Source: Gammaproteobacteria bacterium (GTDB taxonomy: Bacteria > Pseudomonadota > Gammaproteobacteria > PIVX01). From it: 47,582 nt of DNA. The position numbers and the translations under genes were made by a program. Where the stretch lies: NCBI GenBank assembly GCA_003353785.1, contig PIVX01000013.1, forward strand, positions 1-47,582. Direction: 5' to 3'. The notes beneath the pieces were generated by a model. That model saw nothing but the letters and a program-made list of their open reading frames with translations. It did no database searches and was not told where the DNA came from. This document shows, piece after piece, positions 35,723 through 45,050 of this stretch (positions within the stretch are counted from its first letter, which is position 1; each line of letters opens with the position of its first letter).

Positions 35723-36342
35723 GAACTAGACTATCAATTGATAAGCCCAAATGCTTAATTGAGATAGACGAACTACCTTTGATTCTACACCAAGTAAATA
35801 TTTTACAAAAGATTGTAAAATATATTTTTATTGTTGTTGGTCATAATGCAAGAGAAATAATAGACCTCTTTCGTCCAGGAAATGATAAAGTGATTTTTGT
35901 GTTTAATCATAAGTACTATGATACAAACACGGCCTATAGTGTACATAGTGTAGCAAAATATCTGAAAAAAGGATTTTTAACTATTGATGGAGACTACTGG
36001 ATTAATCCAGAAGATTTAAAAATTTTTATTAATACAGTTAATCTTAATCCCAAAGAATATCATGTATCTGTACAAAGCACTCAAACAGATTTCCCATGTT
36101 ATGTAGATTACAGTGATGGCAGAATAACAAAATTTACTAAAGAATATCAAAAACATGAAATGGGAGGAATGCTATATTTCCCTGGTAATTTTACGCTTAA
36201 TAGTAAAAAAATGTTTTTATATGAAGTTATCGATTTTTGCACTCCAGTAAATGGTATATTAATGCCAAATTGCTATGAATTCGATACCTTAGCAGATCTA
36301 CATAGGGTAAAGAGTAAAATAGATGGTAAATTAGCAATCTAA
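35680..36342 (+). CDS. Nucleotidyltransferase (MobA/LicC-like)
   Basis: The 220-residue protein has the nucleotide-binding loop LPNAGLGTRLSIDKPKCLIEI (compare A-A-G-x-G-T-R-L...P-K-x-L), the metal-binding GDYWI in LTIDGDYW (near 106-113) and EFDTLADL near the C-terminus (compare E-I-D-T-x-x-D-L). LicC-type enzymes make CDP-choline or related CDP-alcohols. It overlaps the HAD gene and lies in a locus with a CDP-glycerol-type transferase, so it may supply an activated CDP-alcohol or sugar. The substrate is inferred. Confidence 0.82.
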   Translation: MPNIEYAILPNAGLGTRLSIDKPKCLIEIDELPLILHQVNILQKIVKYIFIVVGHNAREIIDLFRPGNDKVIFVFNHKYYDTNTAYSVHSVAKYLKKGFLTIDGDYWINPEDLKIFINTVNLNPKEYHVSVQSTQTDFPCYVDYSDGRITKFTKEYQKHEMGGMLYFPGNFTLNSKKMFLYEVIDFCTPVNGILMPNCYEFDTLADLHRVKSKIDGKLAI

Positions 36343-37059
36343 TTAATTATCGCTGAATATTTCAACTATGTGCTTAGCATAGCATTCGGTTGAATCCACT
36401 ATGATATATTTACTAGTTAATTCTGGATCTTCTAAGATATTATTGTATAAAAGAGATAGTTCCGTACAAGCAAGGATAATAACTTGGCTTTTGATTGTCA
36501 GCATATTTTCTTTTATCTGCTTAAAAATTTGTTCTACTTTGTTGTTCTGTTTAATAGCTTCTATTGCTTTAGAAATTTTATTCTGTAGAGAGTTCTCATA
36601 ATTAATATAAACATTCTGTTCATTATCTAAATTAAACAAGTTAAATTTACTTGAGCTTTGTGATGCTAAAACCGATATGGAAGAAATGTCACAATATCTG
36701 TTTAATATATAATTAAGAGTGATCTTTACTATATGCGGAGTATAGATGTTAGCATTTCTAGAGTATTGTTCAAAAAGTATATGAGCCGTATTACATGGAA
36801 CAGCCACTACATTGCATCCTTGTGAAGATAAATTAATAATGTTCTGCAGAATATGTGGGGCAGGATTTTCCTCACCCAATTCAAAATATCTTCCTCGACT
36901 TGGGATCTTGGGATTTAACTCAATTATAGTGTGTATATGATCCCATTCTTTTCTAGCTGGAGTTAGAGATACAATTCTGGAATAAAAATATGCCGTTGCT
37001 CTTGGATTTAAACCAAGGATCCCTAGTTTTTTTGGCTTACTTAATGATATAATCCCCAT
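36343..37059 (-). CDS. Aspartate/glutamate racemase-family protein
   Basis: I chose the ATG at 37059 (MGIISLSKPKKLG); the frame is open to 37098 but then overlaps the next gene. The protein has the two catalytic cysteines of the Asp/Glu racemase family, VAVPCNTAHILF and VIILACTELSLL, plus KLGILGLNPRATAYFYSRIV at the start. It converges on the nucleotidyltransferase, with abutting ends. It could make a D-amino acid that decorates a surface polymer, or a related isomer; it is distinct from murI at 9.9 kb. Confidence 0.82.
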   Translation of the reverse strand: MGIISLSKPKKLGILGLNPRATAYFYSRIVSLTPARKEWDHIHTIIELNPKIPSRGRYFELGEENPAPHILQNIINLSSQGCNVVAVPCNTAHILFEQYSRNANIYTPHIVKITLNYILNRYCDISSISVLASQSSSKFNLFNLDNEQNVYINYENSLQNKISKAIEAIKQNNKVEQIFKQIKENMLTIKSQVIILACTELSLLYNNILEDPELTSKYIIVDSTECYAKHIVEIFSDN

Positions 37060-37084
37060 ATTATATTTTAATATAGAAAATAAA

Positions 37085-38305
37085 ATGGATGATATCATTA
37101 ATAATCTTCAAATACCAATTCCTACTCAAAGATTATATTCATATCTTGGAGAACATGTTGCTTATACTGAAGACATCTATCAAAACACTTTCAAAGTATA
37201 CACAAAAGATATATATGTTTCAAAAAATTTAATAACCAAAGGCCATCATAATTTAACTTGTTTAAAAATGCTGCGTAGCCTACTGTTGCCTGATGATACT
37301 TTTATTGATATTGGGGCTTCTCTAGGGGTATATTCTGTACAAGTAGGGAAGTACATGACGGAAAAATCAAAGCTATACGCCATAGAGCCTAATAATATTT
37401 ATTATGAATTATTAATGCAAAATTTATATGTAATGAATAATTTTTCATTTAAAATAAAGACCTTTAAAACATTTTGCTCTGAACTAGCAAATTCCCCGCT
37501 TGAAATATTCACATCTGTAAAAAATCTTGAATTATTATCTTCAGAGTTTCTTTTGAATGATCATAAAAAAAACTTTAATTCTCCTCATCTTCCTCTAGAT
37601 GAAATAGTTACAGATATCAACAAAGGATTATTTAAGCTAGACGTTGTGATCCCATGTTTACCAGTTATTAAAGGTATGAAGAAAATACTCAGTACTGTAG
37701 AAAAAATCAAAATGTGTATTTCACGTTATAGTATCCCATATTATAATTCTTTATCTAGTTCAGATCAGCAAAAATTGCTTAATAACTGGAAAGAAGTATA
37801 TTATTTTTTAAAAAACAATGATTTTGAAATATTCAACCCACATTATTCCGGTAAGTTACATCCAGTTAATGAAGAGTTCTTCATGAGTACAAATTATACG
37901 GATTTATGCGTAGTTAATAAATCCGCCATACCACTAATAGAAAAAAATAATTTTAGGTGGGATGTAATAAATATATACCCCGATTCTCTAAAAATTCTTG
38001 ATGATGTCAATTATGACACAGATACTATCGTATTTAGTTGTAATAGTGAATATTTATCTCATGGACCATATTGGCCTCTTGAAAAAGGTAGCTATGAGTT
38101 TGTTTGGAATGGTAAGATTCAAAATAGTATAGAAATTACAGTAATAAATAATTATCGTGATATAATTGCTAAATTTATTCTTAATAGAAGAAAAAACAAA
38201 CATGTTTTTACCTCTGCTAGAAATTTAAATATCTTTGAGGTATCTGTAAGAAATATAAATTCTGCTTCAGTTATTCTGCAATACATTCAGTTACTGCCAG
38301 TATAA
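37085..38305 (+). CDS. FkbM-family methyltransferase with C-terminal beta-sandwich
   Basis: The 406-residue protein has the FkbM-type SAM motif TFIDIGASLGVYSVQVG (near 72-88) and IEPNN (near 100-104). Beyond a middle helical part, residues about 300-406 look like a beta-sandwich (HGPYWPLEKGSYEFVWNG, then NIFEVSVRNI and ILQYIQLLPV), a module seen attached to sugar-modifying enzymes. It probably methylates an O- or N-group on a glycan. It is divergent from the racemase with a very short spacer. A second FkbM gene starts at the end of the window. Confidence 0.78.
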   Translation: MDDIINNLQIPIPTQRLYSYLGEHVAYTEDIYQNTFKVYTKDIYVSKNLITKGHHNLTCLKMLRSLLLPDDTFIDIGASLGVYSVQVGKYMTEKSKLYAIEPNNIYYELLMQNLYVMNNFSFKIKTFKTFCSELANSPLEIFTSVKNLELLSSEFLLNDHKKNFNSPHLPLDEIVTDINKGLFKLDVVIPCLPVIKGMKKILSTVEKIKMCISRYSIPYYNSLSSSDQQKLLNNWKEVYYFLKNNDFEIFNPHYSGKLHPVNEEFFMSTNYTDLCVVNKSAIPLIEKNNFRWDVINIYPDSLKILDDVNYDTDTIVFSCNSEYLSHGPYWPLEKGSYEFVWNGKIQNSIEITVINNYRDIIAKFILNRRKNKHVFTSARNLNIFEVSVRNINSASVILQYIQLLPV

Positions 38306-38535
38306 AATATTATAGAACCATAACACTTTTGCTTTAAACCATTTATTTTCTAGATAGTTAAGCCTACAATATAGATGGTCAAGTAATTACTATAAATAAG
38401 TTCTGTCAAAACTAAATGCTAAATTTGTAATAACCAACTTAAATCCTAGTTTCAAAAATTTTCTTCTCAGTCTAACAATATTTTTTTACAGTTCACTGCT
38501 ATTTCCTTATATCTATATAAGATAACATATCTTCT

Positions 38536-41139
38536 TTAAAAATTAGCTGAATTGCTATGATCATATTGAGAATCATCTCTATTACTAGCTTCATTTATTA
38601 ATAGAGCTATTTGTTGTAGTTCGTTATGAAATTCTTCCTCGACTTTAAACAAAGAATAATGGCTATTACTTAGACCTTCTTTCTTAAATATTGCTAAGAA
38701 TTGTCCTTCTACTGCTTTGTAACATTCATGTGACTTTCGAATAGTCTTACTATCAACTTCCACATCTGCTAAATCTTTCTTATACTCTTGTAGTTGTTTA
38801 TATTGGTTTGATTCTTTAATCTCCTTTATCTGTGGAGAAATAATTAATATATCTGCTACTATATCTTTAGATTTAGCTACAAATCTATTACAATATTTAA
38901 TTTCTTCCCCAATATTCCACAAAGGTAAAATTAATTCTTGTTCTGAATACGGATCATTCTTTATATACTTATTATTGGCAAGGTATGACAAACGCTGAAC
39001 ACACCCTTTCATTTTGCTTATATTTTTATTGATTTGATTTATAATTTCATCCATATCCTCAGGTTTGTCAACCAAATCTTTATACAATTTATTTATCTCT
39101 ACTTTATGATTTTGCAATGATTCATAATTATCTGTATCTCTGAAATTTTCTATCTTTTTTAAAATAACTTGTTTCTTTCTTCTTTCCTGTTTTGATTCTA
39201 TTTTTTGCATGGGATCTAATTTTTTTAATAGAGCAGAAGATTTATGTTTTTTCTTTGAACTTGAGATAAACTTTACATTCTTCTTCTTTGTTATTCGTTT
39301 TTCCGCTCCTAATACATGTTTATTTCGTGATGCTTCTTTTTGAATTATAAGTTTAGTAACTTGTTTACCATAATCCTTAGGGATAGATGGTTTTGAATCT
39401 GACTTTATACCAAAACAACCTATTGTTCCACCTTGTATTCCAGACATAAAAGCTTGATGTCCACTCCGAGCAGTTTGTAACGTAATATTTTTTTTAATAT
39501 TTGGATCATCTCTAAAACCGCAATGGCTTACAATTGCCTTATTTGTTGTTTCCATCATTAGCACACCATTTCTATCTTTACCACTTTGACATGCTGAAAA
39601 AGTTTCTTTATATCCAGGCATATCTCTAATATAATTATCTATATTATGAATACTAGAACCTATTAGTAAATTACGATTGTTTTTATTCCCAAACATCCTA
39701 TTAAAAAAGCCAGAAAATCCTTTACCTTCGTTGATAGTATACTTACAAGTTATCGCTTGCTCTAGGTATGTAGCTATATCTTGAATTTCATCATTCTTAT
39801 CATTCTTCTTAGCCCATTCACGCACCTCGGCAATAAGCTTGTTTTTCTTTTTACCCTCATTTATATTAGTCCGAGGTGTAGTACTTAGATATTTGTCCAA
39901 GCTTGCTTTAAAAGATACATCATACCTAGGTGTATTAAATTTCTTTCCCACTAGAGCTAATTTTTTTTCTACCCCATCATACTGATCAGGAAAAAATAAT
40001 CTAAACGCATTAAAACATAAATTGGTATGTGAAGAATTGAGTTCCTTCATTGCTTTAGCAGAGTTTGTTACAATTGCTCTATCATTTCCTGTTGGATTAT
40101 ATTCAGCATTCAGTGTTAACATGTGGATCCCGCTTCGTTCCTTACCACTTAACTCATTCATTTGCTGCGCATTTAATTTAGTAATACGTAAATTTTCCTC
40201 AGAACTACATTTTTTCCCTAGATGAACCACAGTCCCTGAATGATAACTACAATCTCGAACGTGTATAGATGTTGGTTGTTGAGATGAATTGATAATAGCA
40301 GTTACCTTCATGCCAGAATTTCTAACCCCAACGACACAATCTCTTAACTGTGTAGGGATCACATTTTTTCCTGCAAGGATCTTTGATTGATATGCATCAA
40401 CTAACCTTCTTTGCCAAACAGGTAAACTAGTATACCATTCTTTTTTTTCTTTCTTTGTATACTCATCTTTTTGTTTTTTAGTTAATTCAGTTAGAACAAC
40501 CTCAGCTTGAATGGCATATTGATTTTCTTGGCCAGGAATTTTATCTACTGTTACCACATGTCTTGCTTCATCATCTAAATTAACAAAATCTCTTGCTTTA
40601 GCTAACATTTTGGCACTTTCTTCAATGGGAACACCTAATATTTTAGCTAATTCACTGTTTAATTGATAATTGAAATTAGCAAGAGCATCCAACATCTTTT
40701 CATACGGCTCAGGATTTTCTTCTAAAATTTTTAATAGTAGCTTTATATTTGCATCAAGCTGAACATCAAATTTTCCTTCTATTTCAATTAATTTTTTTAC
40801 AGCTCTTAAATTATTTAGAGCCATCATGCTCAATCCATAGTGCTTATTAGTAGGATTATCATTCACATTCCTTGCATCTCTAATAAGAATATTCTGCTTA
40901 CCAGTAACTTCTGTATTGATCCATTCAATTCCATTATCTAGATCCCTTAATTCCGCATATAGTTGAATAACTTTACCCAAATTATCTTTTGCAAGTTCAA
41001 ATTGAACAGATTCTAATATTTTTTTTCTTCTTTTAAGAATACGTGAATCGTATTCAGAGTCTTTTAACGATCTTTCTAGTAACTTATTTTGTACAGTTGC
41101 AACTAAAGATGTTACATTTTTTGGGTCATAATCTGGCAC
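38536..41139 (-). CDS. Large protein with a CX5R phosphoinositide-phosphatase signature (effector candidate)
   Basis: This 867-residue protein starts with GTG and has no Sec signal. At residues 517-523 it carries CQSGKDRNG, the CX5R active-site loop in the form shared by SopB/IpgD, INPP4 and SidF (C-K-S-G/A-K-D-R-T). Upstream lie LNAEYNPTGND (near 343-353) and LPVWQRRLVDAYQSKILAG (239-257); downstream is FMSGIQGGTIGCFGIKS (564-580). The rest is helical and charged, and the C-terminus has an acidic block (VEEEFHNELQQ). Such enzymes remove phosphates from host phosphoinositides. Delivery by Dot/Icm is inferred from the lack of a signal peptide and the setting. Confidence 0.68.
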   Translation of the reverse strand: MPDYDPKNVTSLVATVQNKLLERSLKDSEYDSRILKRRKKILESVQFELAKDNLGKVIQLYAELRDLDNGIEWINTEVTGKQNILIRDARNVNDNPTNKHYGLSMMALNNLRAVKKLIEIEGKFDVQLDANIKLLLKILEENPEPYEKMLDALANFNYQLNSELAKILGVPIEESAKMLAKARDFVNLDDEARHVVTVDKIPGQENQYAIQAEVVLTELTKKQKDEYTKKEKKEWYTSLPVWQRRLVDAYQSKILAGKNVIPTQLRDCVVGVRNSGMKVTAIINSSQQPTSIHVRDCSYHSGTVVHLGKKCSSEENLRITKLNAQQMNELSGKERSGIHMLTLNAEYNPTGNDRAIVTNSAKAMKELNSSHTNLCFNAFRLFFPDQYDGVEKKLALVGKKFNTPRYDVSFKASLDKYLSTTPRTNINEGKKKNKLIAEVREWAKKNDKNDEIQDIATYLEQAITCKYTINEGKGFSGFFNRMFGNKNNRNLLIGSSIHNIDNYIRDMPGYKETFSACQSGKDRNGVLMMETTNKAIVSHCGFRDDPNIKKNITLQTARSGHQAFMSGIQGGTIGCFGIKSDSKPSIPKDYGKQVTKLIIQKEASRNKHVLGAEKRITKKKNVKFISSSKKKHKSSALLKKLDPMQKIESKQERRKKQVILKKIENFRDTDNYESLQNHKVEINKLYKDLVDKPEDMDEIINQINKNISKMKGCVQRLSYLANNKYIKNDPYSEQELILPLWNIGEEIKYCNRFVAKSKDIVADILIISPQIKEIKESNQYKQLQEYKKDLADVEVDSKTIRKSHECYKAVEGQFLAIFKKEGLSNSHYSLFKVEEEFHNELQQIALLINEASNRDDSQYDHSNSANF

Positions 41140-41553
41140 GACTAAATCATTTCTCTTCTTAAGTTTAATTTGTATATATATAAATATAGCAGTATTCTGC
41201 CAATTGGTTACATGATATTAGCAGGCAGCTAAATGCAATGACCTCTGCTAATAAAATAACGATCCTGAATTGAGCTAGAGAGACATAAACAACAAGTTAA
41301 AGTAGAAAACCATATATATGCAAAAACGATAACACTTAAAAGAAATTGTATAAACAGCAGACAAGCTTTAATGATTATTGTATCATTTTGGCTTAGGACA
41401 AAGCCTATACCTTAATTGCTTGGAGGCTATTTCATTAAGGCCGATTAATAACTCATTGTTTTACATCTATTTCTGGATTTTTGAACAAAATTCTAACAAT
41501 TTCTTGTTTGTTTATTGTGCTACTGTACATTTTCAAGTATATTACGACAGTGC

Positions 41554-43995
41554 ATGGAAAACTCTATTGTAAATAAATTTACTACTATTATTCTTTTTTC
41601 TTTTGGATTAATATTCTTCAATACTCACGCAGATATAAGCAAACCATTCTCTGTACACGAGATTAGTAAAGAGCTTGCAGATTGGAATAATAGTCAAAAA
41701 ATCAAGTTATTACCACATCAACTAGTCCCTATTAATTATCTAGAAAAACACCCTGAACAACATGGTTTATTAATTTATCATGAAGTCGGTACAGGCAAAA
41801 CATATTTAGGTATAGCATTTGCTGAACGTAATCTAAAAAAAAGGGTAATTATTCTAGTCCCTAGATTTCTAAGAGGGCACTGGAGCAAAAACATCAAGAA
41901 TTATGGAGTAAAAGACCTTAGTAGATATGAGATTATTTCACATACCAATGCCTCTAAACTGACTAATCAAGATCTATCAAACACAATCATAATTATTGAT
42001 GAGTCACATAGAATAATAAGCAAGATCAGATCTTCTGATCCTGTAGAAACTAATCTCTATAGTAAACTTTATCTAAATATGAAAAAAGCTAATAGAGTTT
42101 TATCTTTAACGGCAACACCAATATTTTCTGATTTAACCGATTTAGCCTATCAAATTAATTTAGTTTCTGGTAAGAGCACTATTCCATTTAACAGTGCAAA
42201 ATTTAGGGAACATCTCACTAAAATTAAGCAGAATAAATCGGCTCTTGTTGGGCATTTCGCCGAGAGCAATGTGACTCCCATGGCTCTAATGTATACAGGA
42301 ACCTTTGCTGCATTTACTTTTAACCCCAGTATAGCTATATTTGTAGGAATCGGGGCAAGCCTAATTCCTACCATAATAAAACTCTTTAACCCCGTTGAAA
42401 AATATCCTTTGAGAACTTTTGACATTGATTCCTTAGGAGGAATTACCAGCAAATACATTAGCTACTATGACATCGATAACATTAATAGAGAATTCTATCC
42501 TCAGAAAGAGATTAATTATGAAGATACTAACTACAATAACCACCAAATAGATTTCTTAATGAGATTTGCTAATAGCCAGTTAACAACCTCAGAAGTACTA
42601 CAACTACGACAAGATGAAGATATATTTTATAACGAAGATTATATTGAATTAAATAGTACCCAAATACAGAATATCATGAAAAATACGTTTGATTTTGGTT
42701 TATCAATTGGTAATCTTATATATAACAAACCTGGAAATAATAATGAATTAATTTATCCTGAAAAATTTGAAGAAATATTAGAGCTAATGATATCAGATAC
42801 AGGTTCTGTAATGCTATATTCTCACTTTTACTATAATGGAATCCTACTATTCAAGCAATACCTCGATGCAATGGGGTACCAAAATAAATATGCGATACTA
42901 CATCCTGACCTTTCCCCTAAGAAATTCGAATACATAGTCGATCAATATAACTCTGGCAAATTCAAATTCCTTCTACTTCATCCAGAAATAACAGAAGGAG
43001 CATCATTTTTAGGAACCCAGCAACTACATATTTTAGAAGCTCCTTATAACAAATCCTTGCAAGAACAGATCATTGGTAGAGTCATCAGATATAGATCTCA
43101 TCTGCACCTACCGCAAAAACAAAGAAATGTAAAAATTTATATATGGAAAGCAACATTTGATCCAATTGACTTACCTCATGGAGCAGCTCTTCGCACTGAT
43201 TGGCAATATAATTTTTCTGAGCTCAACTACTACGGAGATAGAACATTAGTTGATCCAAACAATCAAATGAAATCCATTACTCCTGATGAATTAGCTTATC
43301 ACAGAAAGAATGAATTAGATCAAAATACTGAAGAACTTATAAATCTAGTACAAACATATTCGATAGAAACATCTAATATTAATAAATTTGATGCAGCTCT
43401 AACAAATACATTTTTACGTAGAGAAATTGATCCGTTTGAGATGCCATCAATATCACTCTCATACTCTAGATATGGCAATGATTTAATACTAGAAGCTACT
43501 GGCGGAAATATCCCAACAAAAATAAAAGGATCTAAGAACAACATAATTGTACTGCACTTAGATAAACCGATATTTTTTAATTATATCAATTACGGATTTG
43601 ATATTGGAGTAAATACCGGCAATTATTTTTTTGGCATAGATACAACATTATCACTACATTTAAGAATCTCTACTCACATCAAGAATATCGGTCATACTGC
43701 TTTTAGACTCTCTAGTGGATTTGGAATTACTACTGCAATCGCTGGAAAATCAGGAACTAACGATCAGAATTTTTTGGTACGCCTAGGTACTATTACTACT
43801 TTACAGTATTGCGTTGATTATCATCCAAATAAATGGATAGGACTAACAATAGGACTACAAAACAGATTCTATAGATACTCAAAAAGTCGTTATGGGAAAA
43901 ATAATAAAAGCGAAGAATTATCTAGTGGCTTTGCAAAAAGCTTCCATTTTAATATAACAAATGCACTCACAATTGGCATAAGAACCACGATATAA
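41554..43995 (+). CDS. Secreted chimera: giant-virus-type SNF2 helicase core plus beta-barrel-like C-terminus
   Basis: The start at 41554 gives a signal peptide (MENSIVNKFTTIILFSFGLIF...HA, about 26 residues). Residue numbers follow this start (813 aa). Walker A is YHEVGTGKT (75-83), the DEAH-box variant IIIIDESH (145-152), then SLTATP (184-189). A hydrophobic insert follows (240-275), then GGITSKYISYYD (295-306) and motif VI QIIGRVIRYRSHLHLP (505-520). The GTGKT, Y-x-S-Y-Y and GR-x-x-R-x-x-S-H pattern is typical of poxvirus/NCLDV D6/D11-like helicases. Residues about 670-813 form alternating amphipathic strands like a small outer-membrane barrel. A helicase with an export signal is unexplained. 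Confidence 0.75.
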   Translation: MENSIVNKFTTIILFSFGLIFFNTHADISKPFSVHEISKELADWNNSQKIKLLPHQLVPINYLEKHPEQHGLLIYHEVGTGKTYLGIAFAERNLKKRVIILVPRFLRGHWSKNIKNYGVKDLSRYEIISHTNASKLTNQDLSNTIIIIDESHRIISKIRSSDPVETNLYSKLYLNMKKANRVLSLTATPIFSDLTDLAYQINLVSGKSTIPFNSAKFREHLTKIKQNKSALVGHFAESNVTPMALMYTGTFAAFTFNPSIAIFVGIGASLIPTIIKLFNPVEKYPLRTFDIDSLGGITSKYISYYDIDNINREFYPQKEINYEDTNYNNHQIDFLMRFANSQLTTSEVLQLRQDEDIFYNEDYIELNSTQIQNIMKNTFDFGLSIGNLIYNKPGNNNELIYPEKFEEILELMISDTGSVMLYSHFYYNGILLFKQYLDAMGYQNKYAILHPDLSPKKFEYIVDQYNSGKFKFLLLHPEITEGASFLGTQQLHILEAPYNKSLQEQIIGRVIRYRSHLHLPQKQRNVKIYIWKATFDPIDLPHGAALRTDWQYNFSELNYYGDRTLVDPNNQMKSITPDELAYHRKNELDQNTEELINLVQTYSIETSNINKFDAALTNTFLRREIDPFEMPSISLSYSRYGNDLILEATGGNIPTKIKGSKNNIIVLHLDKPIFFNYINYGFDIGVNTGNYFFGIDTTLSLHLRISTHIKNIGHTAFRLSSGFGITTAIAGKSGTNDQNFLVRLGTITTLQYCVDYHPNKWIGLTIGLQNRFYRYSKSRYGKNNKSEELSSGFAKSFHFNITNALTIGIRTTI

Positions 43996-44204
43996 TATTC
44001 AATTCAAATATCTGCCTGATCTAGTAGCAGTGTATTCTAAAGTTTCTATATATTTTTACCAAAATTATTACATATTACCTAACTTTAGACTCAATTAATT
44101 CTCAAATATCTAAGTGCAATTATAGAAAATATGAGAGCGTGAATTCACTAGAATATTTATCTTAAATAAAAGGCAATTGACTAAAATCTTAATTTTAACT
44201 AGAA

Positions 44205-45050
44205 TTGGAAACTATTAATCAATTATTTTTATATATGTTTTCTGAACCACACTTCATCTATCAATTAATATTGATAATTTCTAACGCTCCATTTATCATT
44301 TTTATGATTAGTATTGGCTACTTAAATATAAACCCTCAAATATTCAAAGAGATACAATGTGCTGTGTTGTTAGCCATTTTAATAAATATTATACTGAAAG
44401 AAATATTCCATATGCAACCACTCCCAGATCATGATGGCTGGAGTTTCCCAAGTGGTCATTCTCATATCTTCTCTGTAATGTGTGTAAGCTTATTTATATT
44501 TTTCAGAACAAAGTTTATATTATTCATCTCTATCATATCAATGATGCTACTGCCTATAACGCTGGTTGAGTACAAACATCATTTTTACTCTGACGTTATT
44601 GCCGCATATGCATATTCTATAGGAACATTAGGAATATTTTTCACGTCTAAAAATTTATTTGATAAAATAATAAATACCTGGTCAATCCACATACTATCCA
44701 TTTTTTTAGTTATATTAAATGTATTTGTTTATATTAATTTTCAGGTCATTTCATTTTTATCAACAAGTATAACATTATTAATTTTCCTCTACAGTTCAAA
44801 TATTGTCTATATAGATAAAGAATGTATTAATTCCCTTAATATAAAAAACAGAATTCTTGTTAATGTAATTGCTATACTCTGTTTGTCATTAATATATTTC
44901 TCTACAAAAACCACTTTTTTATCATTATTTACAAAACAAATTATGAACCATATTTCCTATGGCTTATGCGCAGTACTCATAGGCTACGTAATACCTAAAT
45001 ATCTAATTATTAATCAAGCAAGGGCAGGATACGTAAAAAATAATATATGA
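44205..45050 (+). CDS. PAP2-family membrane phosphatase
   Basis: The gene appears to start with TTG (ATG at codon 11, 44235, is the alternative). It encodes 281 residues with six or more membrane helices. Phosphatase motifs are present but drifted: KEIFHMQPL (compare K-x6-R-P; R is Gln), SFPSGHSH (near 82-89; the P-S-G-H motif is intact) and LVEYKHHFYSD (near 124-134; the His-x3-Asp motif is kept, the preceding Arg is not). It may remove phosphates from lipid phosphates or lipid A at the inner membrane. It overlaps the convergent CPBP gene by 37 bases. Confidence 0.78.
   Translation: METINQLFLYMFSEPHFIYQLILIISNAPFIIFMISIGYLNINPQIFKEIQCAVLLAILINIILKEIFHMQPLPDHDGWSFPSGHSHIFSVMCVSLFIFFRTKFILFISIISMMLLPITLVEYKHHFYSDVIAAYAYSIGTLGIFFTSKNLFDKIINTWSIHILSIFLVILNVFVYINFQVISFLSTSITLLIFLYSSNIVYIDKECINSLNIKNRILVNVIAILCLSLIYFSTKTTFLSLFTKQIMNHISYGLCAVLIGYVIPKYLIINQARAGYVKNNI

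Noticed and set aside
38306..38535. Spacer between the FkbM gene and the CX5R gene
   Set aside because: No terminator, promoter or coding signal was clear enough to report.
41378..41572. Rightward 64-codon frame before the helicase
   Set aside because: It overlaps the helicase start in another frame and shows no motif. The 414-bp spacer has only an 8-bp inverted repeat (ATTAGCAG, around 41218-41254) and no gene.
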